64,000 bases of DNA. Origin: Streptomyces naganishii JCM 4654. GTDB lineage: Bacteria > Actinomycetota > Actinomycetes > Streptomycetales > Streptomycetaceae. Location: assembly GCF_014650575.1 (NCBI RefSeq), contig NZ_BMVF01000008.1, positions 282,039 to 346,038 on the forward strand, written 5' to 3'. The notes under the pieces were generated by a model that did not search any database, was not told the DNA's origin, and saw nothing but the letters and a program-made list of their open reading frames with translations. The translations under genes were made by a program, and so were the position numbers. Positions 51,554 to 60,609 of the stretch are shown here, one piece after another (the stretch's first letter is position 1; each line of letters begins with the position of its first letter).

Positions 51554-54500
51554 CAGGGCAGAGCCCGCCCGGACCGCGTCCCGCCCGGCCGGACGCGGTC
51601 CGGCGTCCCGCCCCCGCCGACCTGGGCGAGGCGGTGGCGCGGGCGGCGCGGGAGGGGCTGCTCGTCGTACAGCCGCGGATGGGGATGGCGGCCCCGGAGG
51701 CGATGGCCGCGGGCCTGCGCGCGGTCTGCTCGCTGCCGCACCCCACGGTCGGCACGCTCACCCTCGACAGCTACACCCGGGTCGGCGACCACGGTCTCGC
51801 GCGGGCCGCGCTGGCCGCGGGCGAACCCCTCAACGGCTTCCCGCTCGTGGCGCACGGGCCGCACACCACCGCGCGGGTCGCGGCGGCGGCGGGCGAGCGG
51901 CCGGTGCAGGTGCGGCACGGCTCCGCGCTGCCGCGGGACATCTTCCGCACCATGGTCGCGGCGGGGCTGTCCGCGAGCGAGGGCGGCCCGGTGTCGTACT
52001 GCCTGCCCTACGGCCGTACCCCGCTGGCCGAGTCGGTGGCCAACTGGCGTGCGGCGACCGCCGAGTTCGCCGGGCTCAGCGCGGAGCGCGGGCTGCGCGC
52101 CCATCTGGAGACCTTCGGCGGCTGCCTGCTCGGGCAGCTGTGCCCGCCCTCGCTGCTGGTGGCGGTCAGCCTGCTGGAGGCGCTGTTCTTCGCGCAGCAG
52201 GGCGTCACCAGCGTGTCCCTGAGCTACGCGCAGCAGACCGACGCGCGCCAGGACGTGGAGGCGCTGGCCGCGCTGCGGATGCTCGCCGACGAGTGGCTGC
52301 CGCCGGGCGTCGACCGGCACCTGGTGCTCTACACGTACATGGGCGTCTTCCCCGGCAGTCCGCGGGGCGCGCAACTGCTGATGGACCGCAGCGCGGAACT
52401 AGCGGTGCGCGGCGGGGCGCAGCGGCTGATCGTGAAGACGCCCGTCGAGGCGGTGCGCCTGCCGACCGTCGAGGAGAACGTCGCCGCGCTGCGGTCGGCG
52501 GCCCGCGCGGCCCGGCGCCGGACGCGCGGGGACGGCCCGGTCCCGTACGTCAGCGAGGTGGATCCGGGCGAGGTGCTGGCCGAGGCGCGGGCGCTGGTCG
52601 AGGCCACGATGGAGCTGCACGCGGACGTGGGCGCCGCGCTGACCCGCGCGTTCGCCGCGGGCCTGCTGGACGTGCCGTTCTGCCTGCACGAGGACAACCG
52701 GGGGCTGACCCAGGCGGCCGTGGACGGCGAGGGCCGGCTCAGGTGGACGCGGACCGGGCGGCTGCCGCTGCCCCGCCGCACGGTGCCGCGTCCCGCCCCG
52801 GTCACCGCCGCGCGGCTGCTGCAGATGCTGCGCTACACCGCCGACCGGCACGACCTGCTCGCGCTGGAGGCGGCCGACGACCCCGACTGGGCCGGGCTGT
52901 CGGGCTCCGGCCCGGCCGCGCGGCCGCCCGGGGCCGGGCGGCAGGAGCCGTACCGGATCGCGGTGGTGGGCACCGGGCCGCGCGGCCTGTCGGTGCTGGA
53001 GCGGCTGGCGGCCCGGCTGGCCGAGCGGTCCGCGCCGCGCCCCGTGGAGGTCTACGCGATCGACGCGCACGAGGTCGGTCCGGGACGTGTCTGGCGCACC
53101 GGGCAGCCGCGCTGGTCGATGATGAACACCGTCTGCGGCGAGGTCACCATCTACTCCGGACCGCCCGACGGCGGGCCGGCCCGCGCCGGCGCCGGGCCCT
53201 CGCTGTACGAGTGGTGGCGCGACACCGACCCGGAGGCGGCGGCCCCGGACGTGTGCGCGCCGCGCGCGGTGTACGGGCAGTACCTCGCGCACGCCCTGGA
53301 CCGGATCGAGCGGACCGTGCCGGACGAGGTGCTGCGGCTGCACCGGCTGCGCCGGACCGTGCGGACGCTCGCCCGCGAGGACGGGCACTACGTGCTGGCC
53401 CTCGACGACGGGCGCCGGCTGTGCGCCGACCGCGTCGTCCTGACCACCGGCCATCCGCTGCCCCGGCTCACGCGGGACCAGCAGGAGCTCGCGTCCTTCG
53501 CCGAGCAGCGCCCTCGTCTGACGTACGTGCGGGGCGACTCGGCGATCGACATGCCGCTCGACGGCATCGCGCCGGACAGCGTGGTCGGCGTCATCGGCCT
53601 CGGCCTGTCCTTCTACGACGTGGTCGCCGCCCTCACCACCGGGCGCGGCGGCCGGTTCGTGCCGGCCGCCGGCGGCGCGCTGCGCTACGAGGCGAGCGGG
53701 CGTGAGCCGCTGCTGGTCGCCGGGGCGCGCAGCGGCGTTCCTCTGCGCGCCCGCGGCCGCAACCAGAAGGGGCCCCAGCACGTCTACCGGCCACGGCTTT
53801 TCACACGGGAGCGGGTACGGGCCCTGCGCCGGCGCGGGCCGCTGGACTTCCGCGCGGACGTGCTGCCCTGGCTGCTCGCGGAGGTGGAGCTGGTGCGCTG
53901 CGCGACCGCGCTGCAGCGCGCCTACGGACCGGACATCGCCGAGCGGTTCCGGCACGAGGCCGAGGAGGCGGTGCGGGAGGGGGCCGCCGGTGCCGGTCCG
54001 TGGGAAGAGGGGCGCGGGCCGCAGGAGACGGTGTTCGGGGCGGCGGTGCGCTGCGGGCTGCGCGGGCACGGGCCGGTGGATCTGCGGCGCTGGGCGTGGC
54101 CGTTCGGGGACCGGGTCTTCTCCGGACCGGAGGCGTACCAGGAGGAGCTGGCCGCGCTGCTGAGGCGGGACGTGGAGCTGGCCGCCGAGGGCAACGCCGA
54201 GGGGCCGGTGAAGGCCTGCCTGGACACCATCCGGGACGTGCGGGGTGTGCTGCGCGCGGCGGTGGACTTCTCCGGGCTCGCGCCCCGCTCGCACCGGGAG
54301 GACTTCCTCGGCGACTTCGTGCCCATGGTCTCCCGGCTGACCACCGGGCCGCCCCTGGTGCGGCTGCGCCAGCTGCTGGCCCTGCTGGACTGCGGGCTGC
54401 TGCGCGTGCAGGGGCCCGACGCGCGCTTCGCCGCCGACCCCGTCTCCGGGCGGTTCCAGGTGCACTCGCCGCGCGTCGCGGGCAGCCGCACCGAGCTGGA

Positions 54501-54924
54501 CGTGCTGGTCGACGCCCGCATCCCCGACCCGGACCTGCGCCGGGCGGACGGCGACCTGGCGGCCCGCCTGCGCGACGAGGGGCTGCTGACGGCGTACGTC
54601 AACCGGGGGCCGGACGGGAGCGAGTTCGCCACCGGCGGGGTCGCCGTCACCGGCTCGCCCTTCCATCCGGTGCGCGCGGACGGGCGGCCGGAGAAGGGGG
54701 TGTACGTGCTGGGCATCCCCAGCGAGTTCACCCGCTGGTTCACCCAGGTCGGCAGCGGACGCCCGGGCGTGTGGGGCGAGTTCGCCGCCGACGCCGACGC
54801 CATCGCCGAGGACGCCCTGCACGGCGCCCACGAGGGCACCCCGGCCACTCCCCTGCCCGGCGTGCTCCTGGGCCCCCGCTGGCACGCGACCCTGTCCGCC
54901 CCCGACAAGGAGAGGGACCACTGA
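51550..54924 (+). CDS. Fusion: glutamate mutase catalytic (E) subunit + FAD/NAD(P)-binding oxidoreductase
   Basis: A 1124-residue fusion. Residues 1-440 form the glutamate mutase E-type barrel. Counting from the ATG, the substrate-binding arginines are conserved at R43 (QPRMG), R77 (SYTRVG) and R122 (QVRHG), with E144 and Y150/Y154 in EGGPVSYCLPY; the R122-E144 and E144-Y150 spacings match the known enzyme (R149, E171, Y177). FGGCLLGQLCPPSLL follows. After a Pro/Gly linker, residues about 470-1124 are a pfam NAD_binding_9-type FAD protein (VVGTGPRGLSVLERLAARLA, MMNTVCGEVTIYSGPP, GVIGLGLSFYDVVAAL). Separate genes are normal for these parts; fusion suggests the oxidoreductase acts on the mutase product. 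The stop overlaps the ligase start. Confidence 0.9.
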   Translation: MTGQSPPGPRPARPDAVRRPAPADLGEAVARAAREGLLVVQPRMGMAAPEAMAAGLRAVCSLPHPTVGTLTLDSYTRVGDHGLARAALAAGEPLNGFPLVAHGPHTTARVAAAAGERPVQVRHGSALPRDIFRTMVAAGLSASEGGPVSYCLPYGRTPLAESVANWRAATAEFAGLSAERGLRAHLETFGGCLLGQLCPPSLLVAVSLLEALFFAQQGVTSVSLSYAQQTDARQDVEALAALRMLADEWLPPGVDRHLVLYTYMGVFPGSPRGAQLLMDRSAELAVRGGAQRLIVKTPVEAVRLPTVEENVAALRSAARAARRRTRGDGPVPYVSEVDPGEVLAEARALVEATMELHADVGAALTRAFAAGLLDVPFCLHEDNRGLTQAAVDGEGRLRWTRTGRLPLPRRTVPRPAPVTAARLLQMLRYTADRHDLLALEAADDPDWAGLSGSGPAARPPGAGRQEPYRIAVVGTGPRGLSVLERLAARLAERSAPRPVEVYAIDAHEVGPGRVWRTGQPRWSMMNTVCGEVTIYSGPPDGGPARAGAGPSLYEWWRDTDPEAAAPDVCAPRAVYGQYLAHALDRIERTVPDEVLRLHRLRRTVRTLAREDGHYVLALDDGRRLCADRVVLTTGHPLPRLTRDQQELASFAEQRPRLTYVRGDSAIDMPLDGIAPDSVVGVIGLGLSFYDVVAALTTGRGGRFVPAAGGALRYEASGREPLLVAGARSGVPLRARGRNQKGPQHVYRPRLFTRERVRALRRRGPLDFRADVLPWLLAEVELVRCATALQRAYGPDIAERFRHEAEEAVREGAAGAGPWEEGRGPQETVFGAAVRCGLRGHGPVDLRRWAWPFGDRVFSGPEAYQEELAALLRRDVELAAEGNAEGPVKACLDTIRDVRGVLRAAVDFSGLAPRSHREDFLGDFVPMVSRLTTGPPLVRLRQLLALLDCGLLRVQGPDARFAADPVSGRFQVHSPRVAGSRTELDVLVDARIPDPDLRRADGDLAARLRDEGLLTAYVNRGPDGSEFATGGVAVTGSPFHPVRADGRPEKGVYVLGIPSEFTRWFTQVGSGRPGVWGEFAADADAIAEDALHGAHEGTPATPLPGVLLGPRWHATLSAPDKERDH

Positions 54925-57074
54925 TGCCCCGGCACCCCGACCCACCGCCACCACCGCCCACCGGCCAACTGCCACCGGGCAACGACGGGCTGCCCACCGG
55001 CCCACCGTCACCGCCGGACCCGGGCCCGCTGCACGTCGGCCCGCAGCCACCGGCAGGCGCGGGCCCGCTGCGCACCGACCGGCTGCCGCCGCAGGACGCC
55101 CGCCCACGGCAGCCGGGCGACGGCCCTTCGCCCACCGGCCCACCGTCACCGCCGGACCCGGGCCCGCTGCACACCGGCCCGCAGCCACCACCGGGCAACG
55201 GCGCACCGCACGTGGACCCGTTGGCGCCGCAAGCCGTCCTCCCGCTGCCGCCGCGCAGCGGCCCGCTGCGCACCGAGCCGCCGTCGGGCTCCCGCGCGTG
55301 GGTGCCGCATGCCGGGCCGCCGCGTAGTCGGCAGGCCGCGGGCCCCGCGCCGGCCGATGGCTACCGGGCCGCGCGCTGGACGGCCGCGCACGCGGAGTTC
55401 CGTGCGGCGCGGGATCTGTTGCTGCGACACCGTACGGAACCGGAGGCCGCCCGGGCGTTGTTCCGGTGGCCCCGGCCGCAGTTCTTCAACTGGGCGCTGG
55501 AGTGGTTCGACGTGGTCGCGGACGGCAACGACGCGCCGGCGCTGGAGCTGGCCCGCCCCGACGGGGACGCCCAGGTGGTGTCGTACCGCGAGCTGTCCCG
55601 CCGTTCCGACGCGGTCGCGCTGTGGCTGGCCGGGCTCGGGGTGGCCCGCGGGGACCGGCTGATGGTGGTGCTCGGCACCCGGGTCGAACTGTGGGAGGTG
55701 CTGCTGGCCGCGCTGAAGCTGGGCGCGGTCGTGGTGCCCAGCCACCCCGACCCGACCCCGGCCGAGGCGGAGGACCGGTTCCGCCGGGGGCGGCTGACCC
55801 ACCTGGTGTGCCGGGCCGCCGCGGCCCCGGCCTTCGCCGGCGTCGAGGTGCCGGGGGCGCGGGTCGGGGTGCCCGGCCCGGACGGCGCGGTGCCCTGCGG
55901 CTGGGCCGACTACCGGGACAGTACGGACGTCACCGGCGCCTTCGTGCCCGAGGCTCCCACCCCCTCCGGGGACGTGGCGTTCTGCTACTTCACCTCCGGC
56001 ACCACCTCGGCCCCCAAGCTGGTCGCGCACACCCACCTCAGCTACCCGGCCGGGCACCTGTCGAGCATGTACTGGAACGGCCTGCTGCCCGGCGACCGGC
56101 ACGTCAACGTCGCCTCGCCCGGCTGGGCCAAGCACTCCTGGAGCAGCCTGTTCGTGCCGTGGAACGCCGAGGCGACGATCGTCGCACTGCCCGAGGGCCC
56201 ACTGGACGCGCCCCGGCTGCCGTGGCTGCTGCGCGGGCTGCGGGCCACGAGCCTGTGCGCCCCGCCCAGCGCCTGGCAGGCCCTGCGGCCCCACCTGTCC
56301 GCCGCGACACCGGAGTTGAGGGAGGCGACCAGCGCCGGTGAGCCCCTGCCCGGCGACCTGGCCGCCGCGGTGCGGGACGCCTGGGGCGTCGAGGTGCGCG
56401 ACGGGTACGGGCAGACCGAGACGACCGCGCTGGCCGGCACCACCCCGGGCACCTCTCCCCGCCCCGGCTGCCTCGGCCACCCCCTGCCGGGCTACCGCCT
56501 CACCCTGCGCGACCCGGAGACCGGCGAACCGTCCGACCGCACGGGCGAGATCTGCGTCGAACTCGGCGGCGGCGACCGCCCGGTCGGGGTGATGGCCGGG
56601 TACGCGGACGATCCGCAGCGCACCGAGCGCGCCGTCGGCCGGGGCTGGTACGCGACCGGCGACCTCGGTGAGCGGGACGCCGACGGACGGCTGCGGGTGC
56701 TCGGCCGGCGCGACGACGTGTTCAAGTCCCACGGCCACCGGGTCTCCCCGTACGAGGCGGAGGCCGCGCTGCGCAGGCACCCGGCGGTCGGCGAGGTCGC
56801 GGTCGTGCCGGTGCCGGACGCCGTGGCCGGCCTGCTGCCGCTCGCCGTGGTGGTCCCGGCCCCCGGCCACGCGCCGGACGCGGAACTCGCCGCCCGCCTG
56901 CTCGCCCACGCCGGCCGGGTCCTCTCCCCCGTCGGCCGCCCCGAGCTGCTCCGCTTCGCCCCGCGCCTGCCCCGCACCGCCTCCGGCAAGGTCCAGCGCC
57001 GCCTGGTGCGCGACCTGCTGCCGCGGTACGGGACCACGTACGCCCGCCCCAGTGCCGTAGAGGAAGGGACCTGA
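54924..57074 (+). CDS. Acyl-CoA synthetase-like AMP-forming ligase with Pro-rich N-terminus
   Basis: A 716-residue member of the ANL adenylating superfamily. After about 145 proline-rich residues comes the catalytic domain: P-loop FTSGTTSAPK (A3), YGQTETTALAG (A5), YATGDLG (A7), GRRDDVFKSHGHRVSP (A8 hinge) and the C-terminal lysine in RTASGKVQRR (A10). It resembles medium-chain acyl-CoA synthetases (ACSM) more than NRPS adenylation domains, and there is no carrier domain. It probably activates the carboxylate made by the mutase/oxidase. The ATG at 54924 overlaps the mutase fusion stop (TGATG), with AAGGAGAGG before it. The Pro-rich leader is too long for a mis-called start, since the site is strong. 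Confidence 0.88.
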   Translation: MPRHPDPPPPPPTGQLPPGNDGLPTGPPSPPDPGPLHVGPQPPAGAGPLRTDRLPPQDARPRQPGDGPSPTGPPSPPDPGPLHTGPQPPPGNGAPHVDPLAPQAVLPLPPRSGPLRTEPPSGSRAWVPHAGPPRSRQAAGPAPADGYRAARWTAAHAEFRAARDLLLRHRTEPEAARALFRWPRPQFFNWALEWFDVVADGNDAPALELARPDGDAQVVSYRELSRRSDAVALWLAGLGVARGDRLMVVLGTRVELWEVLLAALKLGAVVVPSHPDPTPAEAEDRFRRGRLTHLVCRAAAAPAFAGVEVPGARVGVPGPDGAVPCGWADYRDSTDVTGAFVPEAPTPSGDVAFCYFTSGTTSAPKLVAHTHLSYPAGHLSSMYWNGLLPGDRHVNVASPGWAKHSWSSLFVPWNAEATIVALPEGPLDAPRLPWLLRGLRATSLCAPPSAWQALRPHLSAATPELREATSAGEPLPGDLAAAVRDAWGVEVRDGYGQTETTALAGTTPGTSPRPGCLGHPLPGYRLTLRDPETGEPSDRTGEICVELGGGDRPVGVMAGYADDPQRTERAVGRGWYATGDLGERDADGRLRVLGRRDDVFKSHGHRVSPYEAEAALRRHPAVGEVAVVPVPDAVAGLLPLAVVVPAPGHAPDAELAARLLAHAGRVLSPVGRPELLRFAPRLPRTASGKVQRRLVRDLLPRYGTTYARPSAVEEGT
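54993..55192 (+). repeat. Direct DNA repeat encoding a Pro-rich protein repeat
   Basis: A roughly 60-bp block starting at 54993 is repeated almost exactly 138 bases later at 55131, encoding PTGPPSPPDPGPLH twice, with flanking PPGN-type sequences also echoed. It lies wholly inside the ligase N-terminus and preserves frame, so repeat expansion has lengthened the protein. Confidence 0.75.
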
Positions 57075-57078
57075 ACCC

Positions 57079-57507
57079 ATGCCGGAAGTCATGCCGGGAG
57101 CCCTGCCGGACCGGCCGCGCGCCACGCCGGACGCTCCGCTCGTCGTCGAGGGGCTCGACCGGCCCGGGGAGCTCACGCGGCGGCTGCGGTTCACGCCGCT
57201 GACCGCGGACGGCCGGGTCGGCGTCGAGGTCTTCCCGCTCTACACCACCGAGCAGACCGGCCCGGCCGGGCCCGCCGCCTCGCTGGTGCGCTACCACCCG
57301 GGCGCGAGCGCCGCGCCGCACCGGCACACCTCCTACGAGATCATCCTCGTCCTGGACGGCGAGCTGATCACCGAGGAGGGTTGGCACCCGAAGAACTCCC
57401 TCCTGGTGATGGCCCCCGGCAGCGTGCACGCCCCGCGCACCGAGCGGGGCGCGCTGATGCTGGTGGTGTGGGAGGCCCCGGTGGAGCCCGCCGAGCCGGC
57501 CGGGTGA
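57079..57507 (+). CDS. Cupin-domain protein
   Basis: A 142-residue small-barrel protein. The first cupin motif is GASAAPHRHTSYE (metal ligands His, His and Glu) and the second PGSVHAPRTERGALMLVVW. The form resembles ChrR-like cupins and small cluster-encoded cyclases or dioxygenases. The ATG at 57079 lies 4 bases after the ligase stop, so it is co-transcribed. It probably acts on, or regulates, the metabolite of the operon; the reaction is not identifiable. The C-terminus is VEPAEPAG. Confidence 0.85.
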   Translation: MPEVMPGALPDRPRATPDAPLVVEGLDRPGELTRRLRFTPLTADGRVGVEVFPLYTTEQTGPAGPAASLVRYHPGASAAPHRHTSYEIILVLDGELITEEGWHPKNSLLVMAPGSVHAPRTERGALMLVVWEAPVEPAEPAG

Positions 57508-57515
57508 GCCCGGGA

Positions 57516-57565
57516 ACGGCCGGAGGGCCGCCGTCCTCTCGCGGGGACGGCGGCCCTCCGGCCGT
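57516..57565. terminator. Bidirectional terminator, 21-bp perfect stem
   Basis: A perfect 21-bp inverted repeat (left arm 57516-57536, right arm 57545-57565) with an 8-nt loop TCTCGCGG separates the cupin gene from the convergent ABM gene. It is the longest perfect stem in the window. Confidence 0.92.
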
Positions 57566-57580
57566 CGGCACGGCGACCGG

Positions 57581-57910
57581 TCACAGGTCCTCGGAGGCGA
57601 TGCCGTACACCGCGTAGTGGCGTCCTCGTGAGCGGTCCTGGAAGGGGCGCAGGGCCGAGGGGTTGTCCTTGTGGTCGGGCCCGAACTGCCAGGCGCGGTA
57701 GGCGTCCAGGCTCTCCCACTCGCCGTGCAGCGCGAACTCGCCGGGCCGGTCCACGTCGCGCAGCAGCTCGCTGCGCAGCAGTCCGGGCACGGCGTCCGGC
57801 CGCCGTACCCAGCTGATCTCCCGGTAGGCCCGCTCCAGCGGTTCGGCGCCGTCCTCGGGGGCGCGCAGGTACACGACCACGCGGACGCGTTCGGTGGCGG
57901 CGGTGCTCAT
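57581..57910 (-). CDS. ABM-family (antibiotic biosynthesis monooxygenase-like) small protein
   Basis: A 109-residue dimeric alpha+beta barrel (DABB/ABM) candidate: VRVVVYLRAPEDGAEPLERAYREISWVRR, then PGLLRSELLRDVDRPGEFALHGEWESLDAYRAW. Similar proteins in aromatic polyketide clusters (for example ActVA-Orf6) catalyse cofactor-free oxygenation of hydroquinones or anthrones. The ATG at 57910 follows AAAGGG. It lies 55 bases after the lactonase-like gene on the same strand, probably in one operon. Confidence 0.82.
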   Translation of the reverse strand: MSTAATERVRVVVYLRAPEDGAEPLERAYREISWVRRPDAVPGLLRSELLRDVDRPGEFALHGEWESLDAYRAWQFGPDHKDNPSALRPFQDRSRGRHYAVYGIASEDL

Positions 57911-57965
57911 CGGCGGGTGCCCTTTCTGTCGTGACGGTTTGCTGTGCGAGTGACGGTCGTCGCGG

Positions 57966-58652
57966 TCAGTCGTAGTACGCGGGCGCGACCCGCAGCGTGC
58001 GCCACTGCTCGGCGTCGTGGCCGTGGACGATCAACGCGCCCTCCGCGGCGGCGAGTTCGACCAGCTTGCGGGTGCTCTCGCGCAGTTCCTTCTCGTCCAG
58101 GTCGAAGGGCAGCACGGGCCGCCGGGCGGCGTCGAGGGCGGCGCTCATGGGGATGGCGTCCACGGCGAGCAGGACGGGTCCGGTGTGCGGCAGCCGCACC
58201 AGCACGGACTGGTGGCCGGGCACGTGCCCGCCGGAGGCCACCAGCTCGATCCCCGGCAGGAGTTCGGTGTCGCCGTCGACGGTGGTGTACTCCAGGCCGG
58301 GTACGTCCCACAGCGGCCGGCAGGCCGCGAGCCGCGGCACGGTCCCGGAGCGGGCCAGGTCCAGGTGGGCGCGCTGGATCACGAACTCGGCGCCGGGGAA
58401 GGCGGCGTGGCCGCCGACGTGGTCGGGGTCGAGGTGCGAGCACACGACGTGGGTGACGTCCTCGGGGCGCACGTCGAGCCGGGCCAGGCAGGACACCACG
58501 TCCTGGCCCTCCTCGACCAGCACCTGCGGGCCGCCGGGCGCGGCCCCGGTGTCGACCAGCACCGTCGCCCCGTCGTCGGCGCGGATCAGATAGCCGGGCA
58601 CCGGCGCCCCGAGCCCCGGGATGGTGCCCAGCCTCAGCAAGTACAGCCTCAT
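57966..58652 (-). CDS. MBL-fold hydrolase, lactonase-like
   Basis: A 228-residue metallo-beta-lactamase-fold enzyme. The metal motif reads CSHLDPDHVGGH, with His73, Asp75, Asp77 and His78. The canonical second histidine of HxHxDH is aspartate, which may alter metal binding. Downstream metal ligand candidates are GHVPGHQS and HGHDAEQW. In this family N-acyl homoserine lactonases are common; in a biosynthetic cluster a polyketide lactone or thioesterase role is equally likely. The ATG at 58652 follows GGAGGAAGGG. It is divergent from the MFS exporter. Confidence 0.82.
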   Translation of the reverse strand: MRLYLLRLGTIPGLGAPVPGYLIRADDGATVLVDTGAAPGGPQVLVEEGQDVVSCLARLDVRPEDVTHVVCSHLDPDHVGGHAAFPGAEFVIQRAHLDLARSGTVPRLAACRPLWDVPGLEYTTVDGDTELLPGIELVASGGHVPGHQSVLVRLPHTGPVLLAVDAIPMSAALDAARRPVLPFDLDEKELRESTRKLVELAAAEGALIVHGHDAEQWRTLRVAPAYYD

Positions 58653-58783
58653 GTCGGCCCGTTCCCTTCCTCCGCGGCCGGATGCCGCTGCCGCGGGCAT
58701 GGTCGGCGGGCTCGCTCGAGCGTGACTCGACCGGAGGCGATCACACTCGGCGCAAGCGCGCCGTCGGACGACAGGAGAACCCC

Positions 58784-60577
58784 GTGACGCACGCAGAAGA
58801 CGAGACGTATGTGGAAGGAGAGGGGGTACCGGACCCCCAGCGGTGGCGCGCAGCCGCCGTGATCCTCGTCGCCATCGCCCTCGATCTGATCGACACCACG
58901 ATCGTGAACGTGGCGCTTCCGGTGCTGCAGACCGACCTGGAGGCCAGCAAGGCGGCGCTCCAGTGGGTCGCGGCGGCCTACACGCTCACGTTCGCGCTGA
59001 GCCTGATCACCGTGGGCCGCGTGGGCGACATGGTGGGCCGCAAGCGGATGATCTCCATCGGCATCCTGGTGTTCGTGGCCGCGTCGCTGCTGTGCGGTGT
59101 CGCGCAGAGCACGGAGATGCTCATCGCCTCCCGCGTGCTCCAGGGCTTCGGCGGGGCGATCGTGATGACGCAGGGCCTGTCGGTGTTCCAGGTGAGCTTC
59201 CCGCCGAAGGAACGCGCGGCCGTCTTCGGCATGTTCGGCGCCCTGTCGGGCGTCGCCGCGATGCTCGGCCCGGTGCTGGGCGGCGTCCTGGTGGACGCGG
59301 ACCTGTTCGGCTGGTCGTGGCGGCCGATCTTCCTGGTGAACGTGCCCGTCGGGCTGTTCGCGCTGCTCGGGGTGCAGGCGTTCGTGCGGGAGTCGCGCGC
59401 CCCGCACATCAAGCGCCTGGACCTGGTGGGCGTGGCGCTGGTGACGCTGGCGCTGCTGTCGCTGCTCTACCCGCTGGTGCAGGGCCAGGAGGCCGGCTGG
59501 CCGGCGTGGACGTTCACCGCGATGGCGTGCTCGGTGCCGCTGTTCGTCGTCTTCGCCCTGTACGAGCGGAAGAAGGCGGCGCGGGACGGCTCCGCGCTGG
59601 TGGAGCCGAGCCTGTTCCGCGAACGGTCGTTCGTGGCGGGCCTGCTGGTGATGCTGAGCTTCTTCGCCATCATCGCCGGCCTGTTCTTCCCGTTCACCCT
59701 GTACCTCCAGGTGGGCCTCGGCTTCACACCGCTGGCCGCCGGCCTGACCACCGTGCCGTTCTCGTTCGGCGCGATGATCACCTCGTCGTTCTCGGCGGTG
59801 CTGGCCATCAAGATGGGCCGCAAGGTGCTGAGCATCGGCATGGTGATCATGGGGGTGGGCATGGTCGCCCTCATCTGGACGATCGGCCACTTCGGCTCGG
59901 GCATCAGCGGCTGGGACATGGCTCCCGCGCTCGCCGTGCTCGGCCTGGGCCTCGGCTTCGTGATCTCGCCGGTGGTGGACATCGTGCTCGGCGGGGTCCC
60001 GGTGGAGCACGCCGGCTCCGGCTCGGGCGTGCTCAGCACCGCCGACCAGCTCGGCGCGGCGGCGGGCGTCGCCGTCATCGGCGTGCTGTTCTTCAACCTG
60101 CTGACCGCGCAGGCCGTGCCGGGCGCCGACGCGACGCTGCCGCACCTGCGCAAGGAGCTGAGCGCGGCGGGCGTGTCGGCCGCGTCCCAGGACAGGATCG
60201 TGACCGGTTTCCGGGCCTGCGCGCGGCAGAGCGCCCAGCACGAGGACGCGAAGGCGCCGCCGGAGGTGTGCCGGCACATCGTGCCCGCGGGCGCGGTGCC
60301 CACCGGCCGCGAGGAGCAGGTCACCAAGGCGATCGCCGACGCCTCGGTCAAGGCCCGCAAGGAGGGCTACGCCAAGGCCACCGGCCACGTGCTGTGGTAC
60401 GAGGTCGGCATCATCGCCCTCGGCTTCCTGCTGACCTTCATGCTGCCCAGGCGGGCCCGCAAGCCCGAGTGGGAGGACGACGGCGAGCAGGGCGGCGAGC
60501 TGCCGGGCGGCCCCGCCGGTGAGGGTGGCGAGAACGGCACGCCGTCCTCCGAGGCCCAGCCGGCCGGCCAGCCCTGA
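58784..60577 (+). CDS. MFS drug exporter (DHA2/EmrB-QacA, 14-helix)
   Basis: A 597-residue permease. Motifs: LDLIDTTIVNVALPVLQTDL, GRVGDMVGRKRM (motif A), SRVLQGFGGAIVMTQGLSVF, GPVLGGVLVD (motif C) and AGSGSGVLSTADQLGAAAG, in 14 predicted helices. A large extracytoplasmic loop with two cysteines (RACAR, EVCRH) sits between the last helices. Starts at a GTG with ACAGGAG. It probably exports the product of the neighbouring genes. A nested hairpin separates it from metK. Confidence 0.92.
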   Translation: MTHAEDETYVEGEGVPDPQRWRAAAVILVAIALDLIDTTIVNVALPVLQTDLEASKAALQWVAAAYTLTFALSLITVGRVGDMVGRKRMISIGILVFVAASLLCGVAQSTEMLIASRVLQGFGGAIVMTQGLSVFQVSFPPKERAAVFGMFGALSGVAAMLGPVLGGVLVDADLFGWSWRPIFLVNVPVGLFALLGVQAFVRESRAPHIKRLDLVGVALVTLALLSLLYPLVQGQEAGWPAWTFTAMACSVPLFVVFALYERKKAARDGSALVEPSLFRERSFVAGLLVMLSFFAIIAGLFFPFTLYLQVGLGFTPLAAGLTTVPFSFGAMITSSFSAVLAIKMGRKVLSIGMVIMGVGMVALIWTIGHFGSGISGWDMAPALAVLGLGLGFVISPVVDIVLGGVPVEHAGSGSGVLSTADQLGAAAGVAVIGVLFFNLLTAQAVPGADATLPHLRKELSAAGVSAASQDRIVTGFRACARQSAQHEDAKAPPEVCRHIVPAGAVPTGREEQVTKAIADASVKARKEGYAKATGHVLWYEVGIIALGFLLTFMLPRRARKPEWEDDGEQGGELPGGPAGEGGENGTPSSEAQPAGQP

Positions 60578-60609
60578 CCGGCGGGCTGTAGGGCCCTTCG
60601 AGCCGGTCT

